Shown one piece after another: positions 11,850 to 22,065 of a stretch of 64,000 bases of DNA; the stretch's first letter is position 1, and the number at the start of each line of letters is the position of its first letter. The notes under the pieces are model-generated. The model was not told the origin of the DNA and ran no database searches. It worked only from the letters and a program-made list of their open reading frames with translations. The stretch spans positions 50,304,457 through 50,368,456 of the forward strand of contig NC_083343.1 in NCBI RefSeq assembly GCF_019175385.1, given 5' to 3'. Made by a program: the position numbers and the translations under genes. This DNA comes from Lycium barbarum. Taxonomy: Eukaryota > Streptophyta > Magnoliopsida > Solanales > Solanaceae.

Positions 11850-13304
11850 ATGCCTCCGAAGAAGGCAACAGGTGCCCAGAAGGGCAAGGCGAGGATAGAG
11901 GCAGGAGAGACCAGCCGGGCCCCGAGGGTTACCAGGGCCAGTGTGCAGCCTGCATTTGAGGATGTGCCCCCGTCGTCTGGATCGGTTACACCCCCCTTGC
12001 CAGAGGATATCAGAGCAGCAGAAGCTGCTAATTGGGAGACGGCTCCACCGCAAGCTCCTGAGGTTCCAGTGCCCGAGCCTCCAGCTCCACAGGCAGGGGC
12101 GGAGGGTAGGGCCATGCGAGATGCGGTTCAGTTATTGACCACGTTGATGACGGAGCAGGTTCGCAGGCATGGATTTGGGGGTGGTCGTGCGGACAGGTAT
12201 GAGAGCTCCAGGGCTCGGGAGTTTTTGACATGTAAGCCTCCAGAATTCTCCGGGACAAAACCTGAGGAGGACCCCCAGGAGTTCATTAGAAAGATGGAGA
12301 GCACACTACGATTGATTAAGGCTTCGCCGACTGAGTCTGTGGAGTTGGCTTCGTATCGATTATATGAGGTGGCGGCAAATTGGTATGAGTCTTGGCAGCT
12401 CTCCAGGGGTGACGATGCTTCCCCAGCGGTATGGGCCGAGTTTACTAAGGCCTTTCTTGACCATTTTCTACCACCAGAGCTACGGAGATCTAGGGTTGAT
12501 CGGTTCTTGAACCTGAGACAGAATGGTAGAAGTGTTCGCGAGTACAGCCTAGAGTTTGACTCACTGGCTAGGTATGCGCCCGCCATAGTAGCCGAGATGG
12601 TCGACAGGGTGCACAGGTATGTGATGGGACTAGACTCTTATCTGATTGACGGTTGCTTGGCCATGGCTTCTCAGCCAGGGATGCATGTAGCCTGGGTACA
12701 GGCATACGCCCAGGGCATGGAGGACCGACGTAGGGAGCGTCGGCCTGATAGGGGTTATGATAGGGGTCGACCTAAGAGAGCCAGATCGGCTGGATATTCA
12801 GGGGGATTTCAGGGTGAGCCTTCCCAGCGGCAGGGTAACAGGTATTCGTCCCAGCCAGCCTACAGTACACCCCCACAGTTCTCGGGACAGAGCTCCAGAG
12901 TCCCAGGCCCACAGGTGAGCAGAGGTCCCGGTCAGTCGAGGCCACCCATACCCCCATGTTCTTACTGTGGGAGACCCTACCCGGGGGAGTGTTATCGCGC
13001 TACGGGCGCTTGTTATTTTTGTGGGAGTCCAGACCATCGAGTCAGAGAGTGCCCGCTTAAGGGCAGTTTAGGTTCAGGTTCAGTTCAGCCTGCTGGGTCC
13101 GTTGCAGGCTCATCTTCTCCTTCGACAGCTATACGCCCCACAGGGCGAGGAGCACCAGCACCAGCGCCAGCAGGTCGTGGCAGAGGTCGTGGCGCAGCTT
13201 CTGGTTACAGCGGTCCTTCGAACCGCGTGTTTGCTTTGACCGGCCGGCAGGACCCAGGAGCGTCTTCGAGTGCACGCCCAGGTACGCCAGCAATTCTTTT
13301 TTAG
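11850..13304 (+). CDS. gag: element B gag, unit 2, intact
   Basis: This 484-residue Gag is the only long undamaged retroelement gene here. I take the ATG at 11850 (MPPKKATGAQ), which matches the start context of gag in C, D and I. The first 100 residues are Ala/Pro-rich. The capsid-like core follows: FSGTKPEEDPQEFI, SVELASYRLYEVAANWY, FLPPELRRSRVDRFLNLRQ and REYSLEFDSLARYAP. An Arg/Gly-rich linker precedes a partial knuckle (CSYCGRPYPGEC) and a full CCHC knuckle CYFCGSPDHRVREC near residue 390, which binds RNA. Gag would form virus-like particles. The frame ends at PGTPAILF with no protease or reverse transcriptase after it, so reverse transcription would need enzymes supplied by another element. 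Confidence 0.9.
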   Translation: MPPKKATGAQKGKARIEAGETSRAPRVTRASVQPAFEDVPPSSGSVTPPLPEDIRAAEAANWETAPPQAPEVPVPEPPAPQAGAEGRAMRDAVQLLTTLMTEQVRRHGFGGGRADRYESSRAREFLTCKPPEFSGTKPEEDPQEFIRKMESTLRLIKASPTESVELASYRLYEVAANWYESWQLSRGDDASPAVWAEFTKAFLDHFLPPELRRSRVDRFLNLRQNGRSVREYSLEFDSLARYAPAIVAEMVDRVHRYVMGLDSYLIDGCLAMASQPGMHVAWVQAYAQGMEDRRRERRPDRGYDRGRPKRARSAGYSGGFQGEPSQRQGNRYSSQPAYSTPPQFSGQSSRVPGPQVSRGPGQSRPPIPPCSYCGRPYPGECYRATGACYFCGSPDHRVRECPLKGSLGSGSVQPAGSVAGSSSPSTAIRPTGRGAPAPAPAGRGRGRGAASGYSGPSNRVFALTGRQDPGASSSARPGTPAILF

Positions 13305-13525
13305 AGATATATGTATGGATAAGTCTGTATTTTACTGCATTACGTGATCTTATACGTCTGGGTATTAGAATTAGTAAGGTAAATGTTAACTTGGTAGATA
13401 CCGAGATTCAAAAGGCGACATGGTAATTGTACGATTTAGCCGGGGATGGGACCCACTACAAAAAAAAATCCGAAAATTTGCTAAGATCCCGATCTGCCCT
13501 AAATTACGTGACGAAGGTCGTGCGG

Positions 13526-13654
13526 GGTAGTCGACGAAATTATATTAGCCCTAACACGTCAAAACGCATGAAAGTTTCGGAGTTAAGCGTGCTCAAGCCA
13601 GAGCAATTCTGGGATGGGTGACCCCCTGGGAAGTAATGCAAAGTTTTGCACAAG
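13526..13654 (+). repeat. 5S rRNA-like segment in element B, unit 2
   Basis: This copy is nearly identical to the unit 1 segment; ACACGTC replaces ACGCGTC, a CpG-type change. The A-box-like and C-box-like parts are unchanged. Confidence 0.78.
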
Positions 13655-14227
13655 TGTAGGTATGATGGATATAAATGAAAATTTGGGGTAATCTAAAGGA
13701 AAAGAGAATGTGTGGAGTAATTAGTGCCTTTTCAGAAGCCACACAGACCGAAGGAAAGGTGCGATACCGCTCGGGAAATTGAGCGAATTCGAATAACAGT
13801 CAGAGACGCTCGCCAGTAAGATATTAGTAAATATATTTGTATGTGTGTATGTGTAAGTGTGTGTACGCATGTATGTATGATTTTCGTTTGGTGCCCATGC
13901 GGGTTAAGAGCCGAGTCCCGGCAACTAACGTTGTGATAGACGAAAGGTTTTACTAAACCGAATACATGAAGCGAAGCGGGGGTGAGGACACAGATGCTGT
14001 CAAGGACTAGAAAAAAACCCCTATCCCATTATAACTCAGTCTGGTATGACGATGTCTGAAAAGGAAAATGAGTATGGATGGTAGAAAAGACGAAATATAA
14101 GAAATGCGAAGAAGCGGAATCTTTGAAAGAGTCGATAAGCGACACTCGAGATGATTTGTATGATAACTTGGCTAACCAGGTTACCAATAAGGGAATTTTC
14201 CATAAATCACTGGAGCCTTACTAAGAT

Positions 14228-14663
14228 TGATCTGATTCGGCTTCAGATTCTATCTGTTATACTTCTGCACTTCCGATCCTGATAAAGCTCTGTCTATTAC
14301 GCCTCTATGCTTCTGAACTCGATTATGTCCCCACCTGATAAATCTTTGTACATCCGATTCTGAAAATGTTTCTGGTTGACCTACCCCGGTATGATTGATT
14401 CTGAATACGTTTCTGTCTGACACACCTCTGTATGTCTGACTCTGGATATGAATCCGTCTGATATGCTTCTGTGCGTCTGATTTCGATCGTACGCCTGTCT
14501 GATACATCTCCGTATGTCTGATCTTGATTACGACCCTATCTGGTACATTTCTGTCCGCCTGACTTTGACTACGAATCCGTCCGCCATGGTTTAGTACGTC
14601 TGCCTCCGATTACGAATCCGTCCGATATGCTTCTACGCGTCCGGTTCTAGTTCTGAATCTGTT
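14228..14663 (+). repeat. minisatellite of about 42 bp, unit 2
   Basis: It has the same number and order of units as the unit 1 array, with scattered base changes and no visible gain or loss of units. Confidence 0.7.
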
Positions 14664-14993
14664 GGTATGAAGTGTCTGGTATGAAGTGGGATTTCGAGAA
14701 CGGGGTAGGAACCTCAGGAGTGTAACAGGAAATGATATGGACTATGACGTCTGGGAAGCGTCTGTCTGTTACAAGAATATAGCTTATGGTTCGATGATTG
14801 TGTGGGGTATGAGGAAATATGTTACAAAGGCATTTGAATCAGTGACGTGAAGAATTACCCCATAATGTTGGTAAAGAAGCCATGTCGGGAAGTCCACGAA
14901 GGACAATTATAAAGAGGACCCTCCCGAAGTAGTACGACGCCCCATAAGGTCAATTTAACATTCGAGGACGAATGTTTCTAAAGGGGGGGAGGA

Positions 14994-17900
14994 TGTTACA
15001 TCCGACATTTTCGCTTATTCGAAAAATTCAAGATAAATGGACTTGTGATGAATAAGGCCACAATTGGACCTTACTTGGTATGAATGTGTAGGTCATGAAT
15101 TCAATGGTGTGGAATTACGAAAGGTGGCCAAGGGCAACATTGGAATTTTGGAAACTTGCCTTATGAATTACAAGATGTAACCACCAAATTGGGCTCAACA
15201 AAATTAATAAAATGAGGCCCAATAAGAGAGGCCCAACTGGCCACAACCTTTTGACCCAAGCCATGGATTAATTAATTTCCATGTGGACTTATAAGATCAT
15301 ACTTATCCAAAGAAGGTTCAAGAAAAATCAAAAGAAAACAAGAACAAAAGAGAAGAGCATTTCGGGTGGAAGAGAAAGAGAGAAAAAGAAAAGAAAGAAA
15401 AATTTTGGGAGCCAAATCCTTGGTTTAAAAATCAAATTTTTGTGGGAATATTACTAAGTGCAAAGCCCTCTACAACTTGGTGCAATTAGTTTGGCAAGAG
15501 GACAACTTTGTAGCAAGTGGAAAACTTGAAGAAAAGGTAAGGATTTTACCATTTTTATGCCATGAAATGTATGTATGTATGTTGTAGTGTGTGGAAATGA
15601 AAGAAAAGTATGAAAATTTTTGTGTGTTGGAAGTGCTTGTGTTTGGGCCGTGAGTATGCTTATGTTGCATGGTTTTGGTGACTTGAATTCATGTTAGAAT
15701 CTAGTGTATTATGGTAGGAATTGTATTAGAAATGAAAGTGGAAGTTAAGAATTTTAAGGGGGTGGCCGTGAGCATGGTTAGTCATGGAAGGTTGACGAAT
15801 TGATTTTATGTAGTAGGTTGCATGTCATTTTAATGCATGGAATGTGAATTAAATCTTGTTAGTATGTTAAGGGTGGTTATGGAAAAATGGTTATTAAGTT
15901 GTTGTAAGAAAACATACAACTTTGTTATGGTTTATGTAAAAATGGAAATGAAAGTATCAAGAGGCAAATTATGATTATTGTTGATGAATTTGGAAGATGG
16001 AAATGTATAATTAACTTGTATGTTGAAAGTTAGGAAAAATTGGATAAGTAATGGCTTAATGGAAACTTGGTATGTTTTGCATATCTTGTGTATATTGTGT
16101 GGAAATGGTATGATATGCCTCCGGCGTATGTTGTGATGATTTGATGGTTGATGAATATGAAAATGATAAGTTTGGTTTGGAAATGTAAGTTTGAAACGAA
16201 AGATGTTTCGTTATGTCGAAAGATGGCTAGTGATGCCATAGTGTATGTTTTAATGTCTATTGTTGTTTTGATGTCATTCTGGGTTGTTGTGTTGATGAAT
16301 TGAGCCGAGCTAACTCTCGGGGATGTCTTATATACAGAGGAAATGCTGCCGAAATTTCGGTAGGCAAGTATGTGTTAAGTTGGATTATTGAAAAGTTTGA
16401 AACTAACAAATGGTAAACTTGACCATTTCTAGATTTTTGACGAAATTGGGATTGACGCCAAGCGAGCGTAAGGCGCTATCGATGTATGTGAAGCATTCCC
16501 CTATGTTCCTAGGCATGTTCTGGATGTGGTAGGCTCGGCCGCGAGCCTTAAGTACGACTCCGTTCCCCGGAATTCGAGACGGAAAACCGCTCCAATTCCT
16601 TCAATTCAATTGAAGCTATTTTCTTACAAATTTCCTTTAAAGTGAATTTTTGTACAAAACTTCCTTAAACGGAGTCGGAACACTTCCAAACGACTATGGA
16701 TGACCTCATAAGGTCTATTAGCAATAATTTACCTATGTAGCCTCGAGTTGGTCCGAGGTGGGCCCACAAGGCCCGATATCTTCTGTAAAAATTTTAAATA
16801 CTTCCGTTTTGGTCTGATTTTCTCTAAAAACTTCTGGACTATTATTTTGTGTCTGACATGGCTATTTTTGTGTAATTTATACAACATGATTTCTGAACAT
16901 CTGAGAATCCAATTCTGATAATAATCTGTCGTGCCTTCCCAACTAGGATATAGGCGCGTACTATGCATACTATCCGGATATTCTGATTTTGGCTCGCCGT
17001 TTGGCACCCTTCAGTTTGATTGAGTCTGTATGTTGAGTCTGTATGTAAGTAGTTTCTCATTTATCGGTTCGTGTCTGTCTCAATGCATTCTTTCACTGCG
17101 ACCTGGGCCAGGTTCTGTTATCGTGCATATTTCTCTGCATTGTTCACCGCGTCCCTCGGCGTAGGGGCCGGGATCTGTATGTCTGTATCACATTATGATT
17201 TGTGTATGGGGATGGCGGCCAGGATGGCATATGATCTGATCTGATTCTGTCTGTCCACCGCGTCCCGTACTAAGAGGGCCGGGTTCTGTTACCGCGCCCC
17301 CAGACAGGGCCGGGATCTGTATGAATGTATGCGTGTGCTATCTATATTTATATAAGCACATGCCTCTGTATGATTCTGTATGACTCTGTACTACTCTGCA
17401 TGCATAATTCTGTCCGACATACTTCTGTCTGTCCGTCTGAAAGACGACTACGTCTGTATGTCCGTATGGATTCTGATTCTGCTCGTCTGTCCGTATTATG
17501 ATCCCGTTTGTCTGTCCGAACCATAATTCTGTTTATTTGTATGGAACACGGTTCTGTATGTCTGTCTGGATCATGACTCTGTCCGTCAGTCTGATTTATG
17601 GTTTTGTTCGTTATATTTCTGTGACTCCGGTTCGGACTATGTTTATATCTGTTATGTTTCTGCTTTACATACTCGGTACATTTTTCGTACTGACCCCCGT
17701 CCTTCGGGGGCTGCGCTACATGCCCGCAGGTACCGACGCACCAGGTGATACGCCGCTAGCGTAGGGATTCTAATTCTGCTGTTTGAAGAGCTCCTTTGAT
17801 CCGGAGCGTATACTTTTGGTATATATATCTCCCGTCTTCTGTATACTCTGTATGTATGGATATTCTGGGTACGGCGGGGCCCTGTCCCGTCATATGACTC

Positions 17901-18172
17901 TGTATGTCTGTAGAGGCCTGTAGATAGATGTGTGGGTTACGGGTTTCGTCTGTATGCTAGCCTTATCGGCTTATATGCAAATGTCTGTATGTTCAGGTAT
18001 ATATGTATATATATGTATGTTTGCGCGCGTGCCGTATTTGTATCGACCTACTTTTGTAACTTCTGTTTTAAAAGGAAAAAAAAAAATCCGTATGATTTGA
18101 AATTCGGTCGGGTAGGTATGTACGGGTACCCAGTTAGGGTACCAGTCGCGGCCACGGGGTTGGGTCGTGACA
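14994..18172 (+). repeat. element B LTR 3
   Basis: This LTR is 3179 bp and ends GTCGTGACA, followed at once by the TTATT duplication. It carries private changes (for example GGTCTGA for GGTCCGA near 16813 and a longer A-run near 18076). By eye it is about as different from LTR 1 as LTR 2 is. Confidence 0.93.
17674..17710 (+). other. LTR double hairpin, B LTR 3
   Basis: Both stems are intact despite nearby private substitutions in this LTR. Confidence 0.55.
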
Positions 18173-19387
18173 TTATTTGTTTAACAACTTGGGTAGAAAG
18201 AAAAAAGTGGAAGATGAGTTCTAAATGTAGTTTTTATGAGGTTTTTGAGTAGTAAGCTAACTTGAGTTATGATTCTTAGTATAATATGGGTATAATATTG
18301 CTATGGAAAATAATAATGGTGATGAAGACGCATTATATGAAAATGTGCAAAAATGGGTATGAAGTTTCTACAATAAGTTGAACATGAGGATGAATTTTGA
18401 AGGCTGAATCGAATGGGAATACTTGATTATGATATTGTGGATATTATGGTGGTTGTTTTGGAGTTATTTTGTGATGTAGTGGAAGTTGACGAAATAGGGG
18501 AAATGCTGTCCAATATTTTCTAGCTTTAGTCATGTATGCTAAGCTATCGATTTTCTAATGATAGTATAACTCTAATGAAGGTAGAAACGTGAGCATTGAA
18601 GGAGAACGTGCAAGTGATAGAATAGTTGAACGGAAAGGTATGTAAGGATAACCTTTCTTTCATAAGGCATGGTTCTTTGGCCAAATATCTAATCTTCTAT
18701 GAGCCTATGATGTCCTCCAAATGATGCTATCTCCAAAAGCTACTAAAGTCATGATTTTCGATATGTTACGATTGTACTAAATTCCTCATATGACGAGTAA
18801 TCCTCTAAGGATAGATCTAATGAACGACAATAGTAATGATGCTAAAGATGCTTATGAGCTTTTATGTATATGTGTCTATGTATGACTATTATGAAACCCC
18901 GAGCTTATATGGCCGGGTAGAATATATATGTATTGTGCGCGCACCATTGCAGTCTGGTACGGATAACCTGTGCCTTGGTAGGGCCAGGTATGTGTAACCT
19001 TGAGCCTTGGTAGGGCCAGGTATGTATAATCACCGAGCCTAGCCATGATTGGGTACGCGAAACACTGAACCTTCGTGGTCGGGTATGTTATGTAAATGAA
19101 ATGTATATGAATATGAATATGTATATGAATATGATTGCGGATACGAAATGTAAATGAGTACGGATACGAGTACGGATACGGATATGGATGTATGTACACA
19201 ATCACGCATTAGAAATGGAAAGTCCCTATGAAAAGCAAGTAAGTATCTATGACATTGGATCTACTACCTCCCATCTTATGCTATTTCTTATGTTTCTTAT
19301 TATGCTTCCATAATGATGTTGATTATTCTTTACATTCTCAGTACATTCTTCGTACTGACGTTCTTTTGTTTGTGGACGCTGCGTCAT
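18173..19387 (+). repeat. element A 3' LTR, part 2 of 3
   Basis: After the TTATT duplication the sequence resumes A's LTR. It has AAATGCTGTCCAATATTTTC near 18505, AAAGGTATGTAAGG near 18632, GGTAGGGCCAGGTATGT repeats near 18977-19025, and a GGATAC/GAATAT-rich run at about 19098-19190. It stops at insertion C, where GTCAT at 19383-19387 is the first copy of C's target duplication. No gene is seen. Confidence 0.8.
19339..19378 (+). other. LTR double hairpin, element A
   Basis: Hairpin 1 has arms CAGTAC/GTACTG. Hairpin 2 has arms CGTTC/GGACG, with a U-G pair where relatives have C-G. Confidence 0.5.
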
Positions 19388-21988
19388 TGTCACGACCCAG
19401 CGAGGGGCCACAACGGGTACCGGGGCTAGCCACCGAGCACCACTCATTCTACTACTCATCTTACTCATTTAGCTCTTTTATCACATTTATACTCAAATTG
19501 TAGGAAAATCATATTTCATATAGAAGCATAAATACTTTCATATACATATGCCTCTCGGCCATCAAAATAATATATATACATAGTAACAATCTCGTGAGAC
19601 CATCTAACCCACACTGCGTATCTACGAGCCTCTATTGGAGTGCTAACATGAAGACGGGACAAGACCCCGTCATGCCAAAATACATATACATGAATATACA
19701 CAAAAGGATAATCAAGCACCTCCGGAACAAAGGAGTGCTTTCAATCGGCTGACAGCTACTACGAATCTGGGTCAAGCTCTCCTCCCTGTCTACCTGTGGG
19801 CATGAACACAGTGTCCAAAGAAAACGGACGTCAGTACGAACATTATACTGAAAATGAGAGGCATAAACAATGAAATAAGATAATGATACAAAGGAATTAT
19901 CAATATGAAACATCTACATCTGACTGTCAAGTACAAAGGAGATAATGCATGCTGGCTTACTCATAATCATCATCATGTCATGTATGCATAAGTATATATA
20001 AGTTGCCCGTCCATATAGGTACGGTGTGATAGTGTATAAACTGCCCGTCCATATTGGATCGGTGTGACAATCATAACATTAGCCTACGTCCAGGCCTCCC
20101 GCGTCCGGGGTATCATCTCATGCCACCCCACTAGTGGTGTTTGCCCATGCCATCTGGCCATGGTGTATACGCTGCCCGCCTAAGCGGTGACTGCCTGGCC
20201 ATATAAGCGCGGTGTTATATCATCATCATAACATTCTCAACATAATATGCCCATCATAGTATGCTTATCATAATATACTTATCATAATATGTTTATCATA
20301 GTACATGCATAGGGCTCAAGAACAACTACACTTTATCGGGGTGACGTAAGGTCGTGGTCCCCCGATTTCACTATGGAGCATTCATTGACATTCTGCCTCA
20401 CCTTGAAGGAACTAACATATAAGGTGAGTGTGAGTAATAATTAACATCATTATCATTATAGGATCATCATATCATGTCTCTTATCTTATATAGCAATAAA
20501 TAACATCATTAACGTTATAAGATCATCATATCATACATTTTTAAATCTCTATACTTTGACTCATCATCATCATTATGGGACTCATAACATATCTCTTATC
20601 TCGTCTAGCTACTCATGGACATAGACTTTTAGATTTTCGGAATGTAGGAATTCATGAAGAGGAAAGAAGGGTCATGATATAGGATTCATGCCATTAGAAA
20701 GAAAGGGACCAGCCTCACATACCTTTGTCATTTACTAATCTATCGCTTGCTTGTTCTCCTTTAGTGCGCATGTTCTACCTTCAAGAGAATTTGTATCGAC
20801 ATTAGCTAGCGATTTTAAAAATAGCTTACTAACGCTAGAGAAGATTGGACAACATTTCCTTTTGTTTATGCAACTCTTCCCCTATTCTATATCAACTCTC
20901 AGGCGTTCATAACAACATTCTCAATATGATAGACAACACTCATTATTCATTTACAATATCCGTATTTCACAATTTGTCTTCAATTTCTCCATAATCATGT
21001 CCATGGTTCATTGTTGCATTTTCTCACATAGGATACTTATTCCATGTTCTAAATGTCATTCATAACATTTTTATAATCACAAATTATCAATGATCATGGC
21101 TCAATTCAAACCTTTACTCAACAATGCTACTATTCACACTTTCATGACCCATTTCTTATATCCTTCTATAATCCAAGTGTTTCAACTCTTCCATACCCTA
21201 TATAACATGTAAATGCCATAAAACTTACCTTAGATGTTGTAGGAACAAGCCTTGAGTGGCATTACTCTTCTTGCACCAAAACCCTAGTTTACTTCTCTTG
21301 AAATTTCTTAACTTGGATGAACTTTGATGAGTTTCATACACTTGATTCACTTGGATTCTTGATATTGATCTTTGATTTCCTCTGTTTTCTTGTAGATGAA
21401 GAGTGGACAATACTCTAGAGGTTTCTAGAGAGAAGTAACGTGGAAATGAAATGAATTAATGAGCTTGGGTCTCCTTTTTAATGACTTAAAATCTGATCCG
21501 AAATGAACAGTAGCTGAAGTGTACAGTGGTCGTAAACGCAGTTTACGGTTCGTATTCTGTGGACGTATTAAAGCATAACAGAACCAGAAAGTCAGGCTGA
21601 GGACATGGTGGTTTACGACTCAGTTTACGGGCCGTATTTCAGTTTACAGTCTATATTTCAAGTCGTTTTTAACCATTCAAGTCTATGGCAGAAAGTTGAA
21701 GTTTTGTAAATTGAAATAAGACATGGTAGTTTACGGGCCGTATATCACTTTACGGTCCGTATTTCATTTTACGACCAACTGGGCCAAAATGCAAATCTGC
21801 AACTTTTTTACATTTTCAAAACCTATGATTAGTCATTGTGGAGCATAACCTATCTCTTATTGCAATTGCCATTGAAATCTTACTTAGGGTCATCAAATGG
21901 CATCCCCTTCTTATTAAAGCATCGTATACTCGTCCTCTTCGTTAGTCTATTCATTGTATGTTCACGGGCAAATTACCGAGGTGTAACA
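19388..21988 (-). repeat. element C 3' LTR
   Basis: On the minus strand it starts TGTTACACCTCGG and ends GGGTCGTGACA. Palindromic TTTACGG(G/T)CCGTA motifs lie at about 21535-21770, immediately upstream of an A/T-rich TATA-like stretch near 21478. Minus-strand AAAGGTATGTGAGG is near 20725. Confidence 0.9.
19811..19850 (-). other. LTR double hairpin, C 3' LTR
   Basis: On the minus strand hairpin 1 has CAGTAT/GTACTG (one mismatched end). Hairpin 2 keeps GTCC/GGAC, with its outer pairs lost by one mutation relative to the 5' LTR. Confidence 0.45.
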
Positions 21989-22065
21989 TTCTTCCCCCCT
22001 TTTGGAACATTCGTCCTCGAATGTTAAGTCATAGGGGATTCTAGAAAAATTTCGCCAGAGTTTCC
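21989..22065 (-). other. element C polypurine tract and 3' untranslated end
   Basis: Minus-strand AAAAGGGGGGAAGAA abuts the LTR. The inverted-repeat motif CATTCGAGGACGAATG lies just before it, as in B and D. TTTCC at 22061-22065 is the first copy of D's target duplication. Confidence 0.8.

Larger units (their letters stand above)
13305..14993 (+). other. element B unit 2 region between gag and LTR 3
   Basis: The layout matches unit 1: protease-start remnant, 5S-like segment, noncoding sequence, minisatellite, and polypurine tract AAAGGGGGGGAGGA at 14980-14993. No reading frame resembles pol. Confidence 0.75.
1948..18172 (+). mobile_element. element B: tandem dimer LTR-gag-LTR-gag-LTR, pol-less
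   Basis: Three near-identical family 1 LTRs alternate with two near-identical internal regions in head-to-tail order, with an exact 6523-bp spacing between LTR starts (1948, 8471, 14994). The pair TTATT at 1943-1947 and 18173-18177 flanks the whole array, and no duplication separates the units, so it occupies one integration site. Each internal region has a primer site, a leader, gag, a 5S-like segment, a minisatellite and a polypurine tract, but no protease, reverse transcriptase or integrase. It is therefore non-autonomous. It interrupts element A's LTR. Confidence 0.93.

Noticed and set aside
1948..18172. Two independent insertions of B side by side
   Set aside because: The middle LTR is shared, no target duplication lies between units, and only the outer ends carry TTATT.
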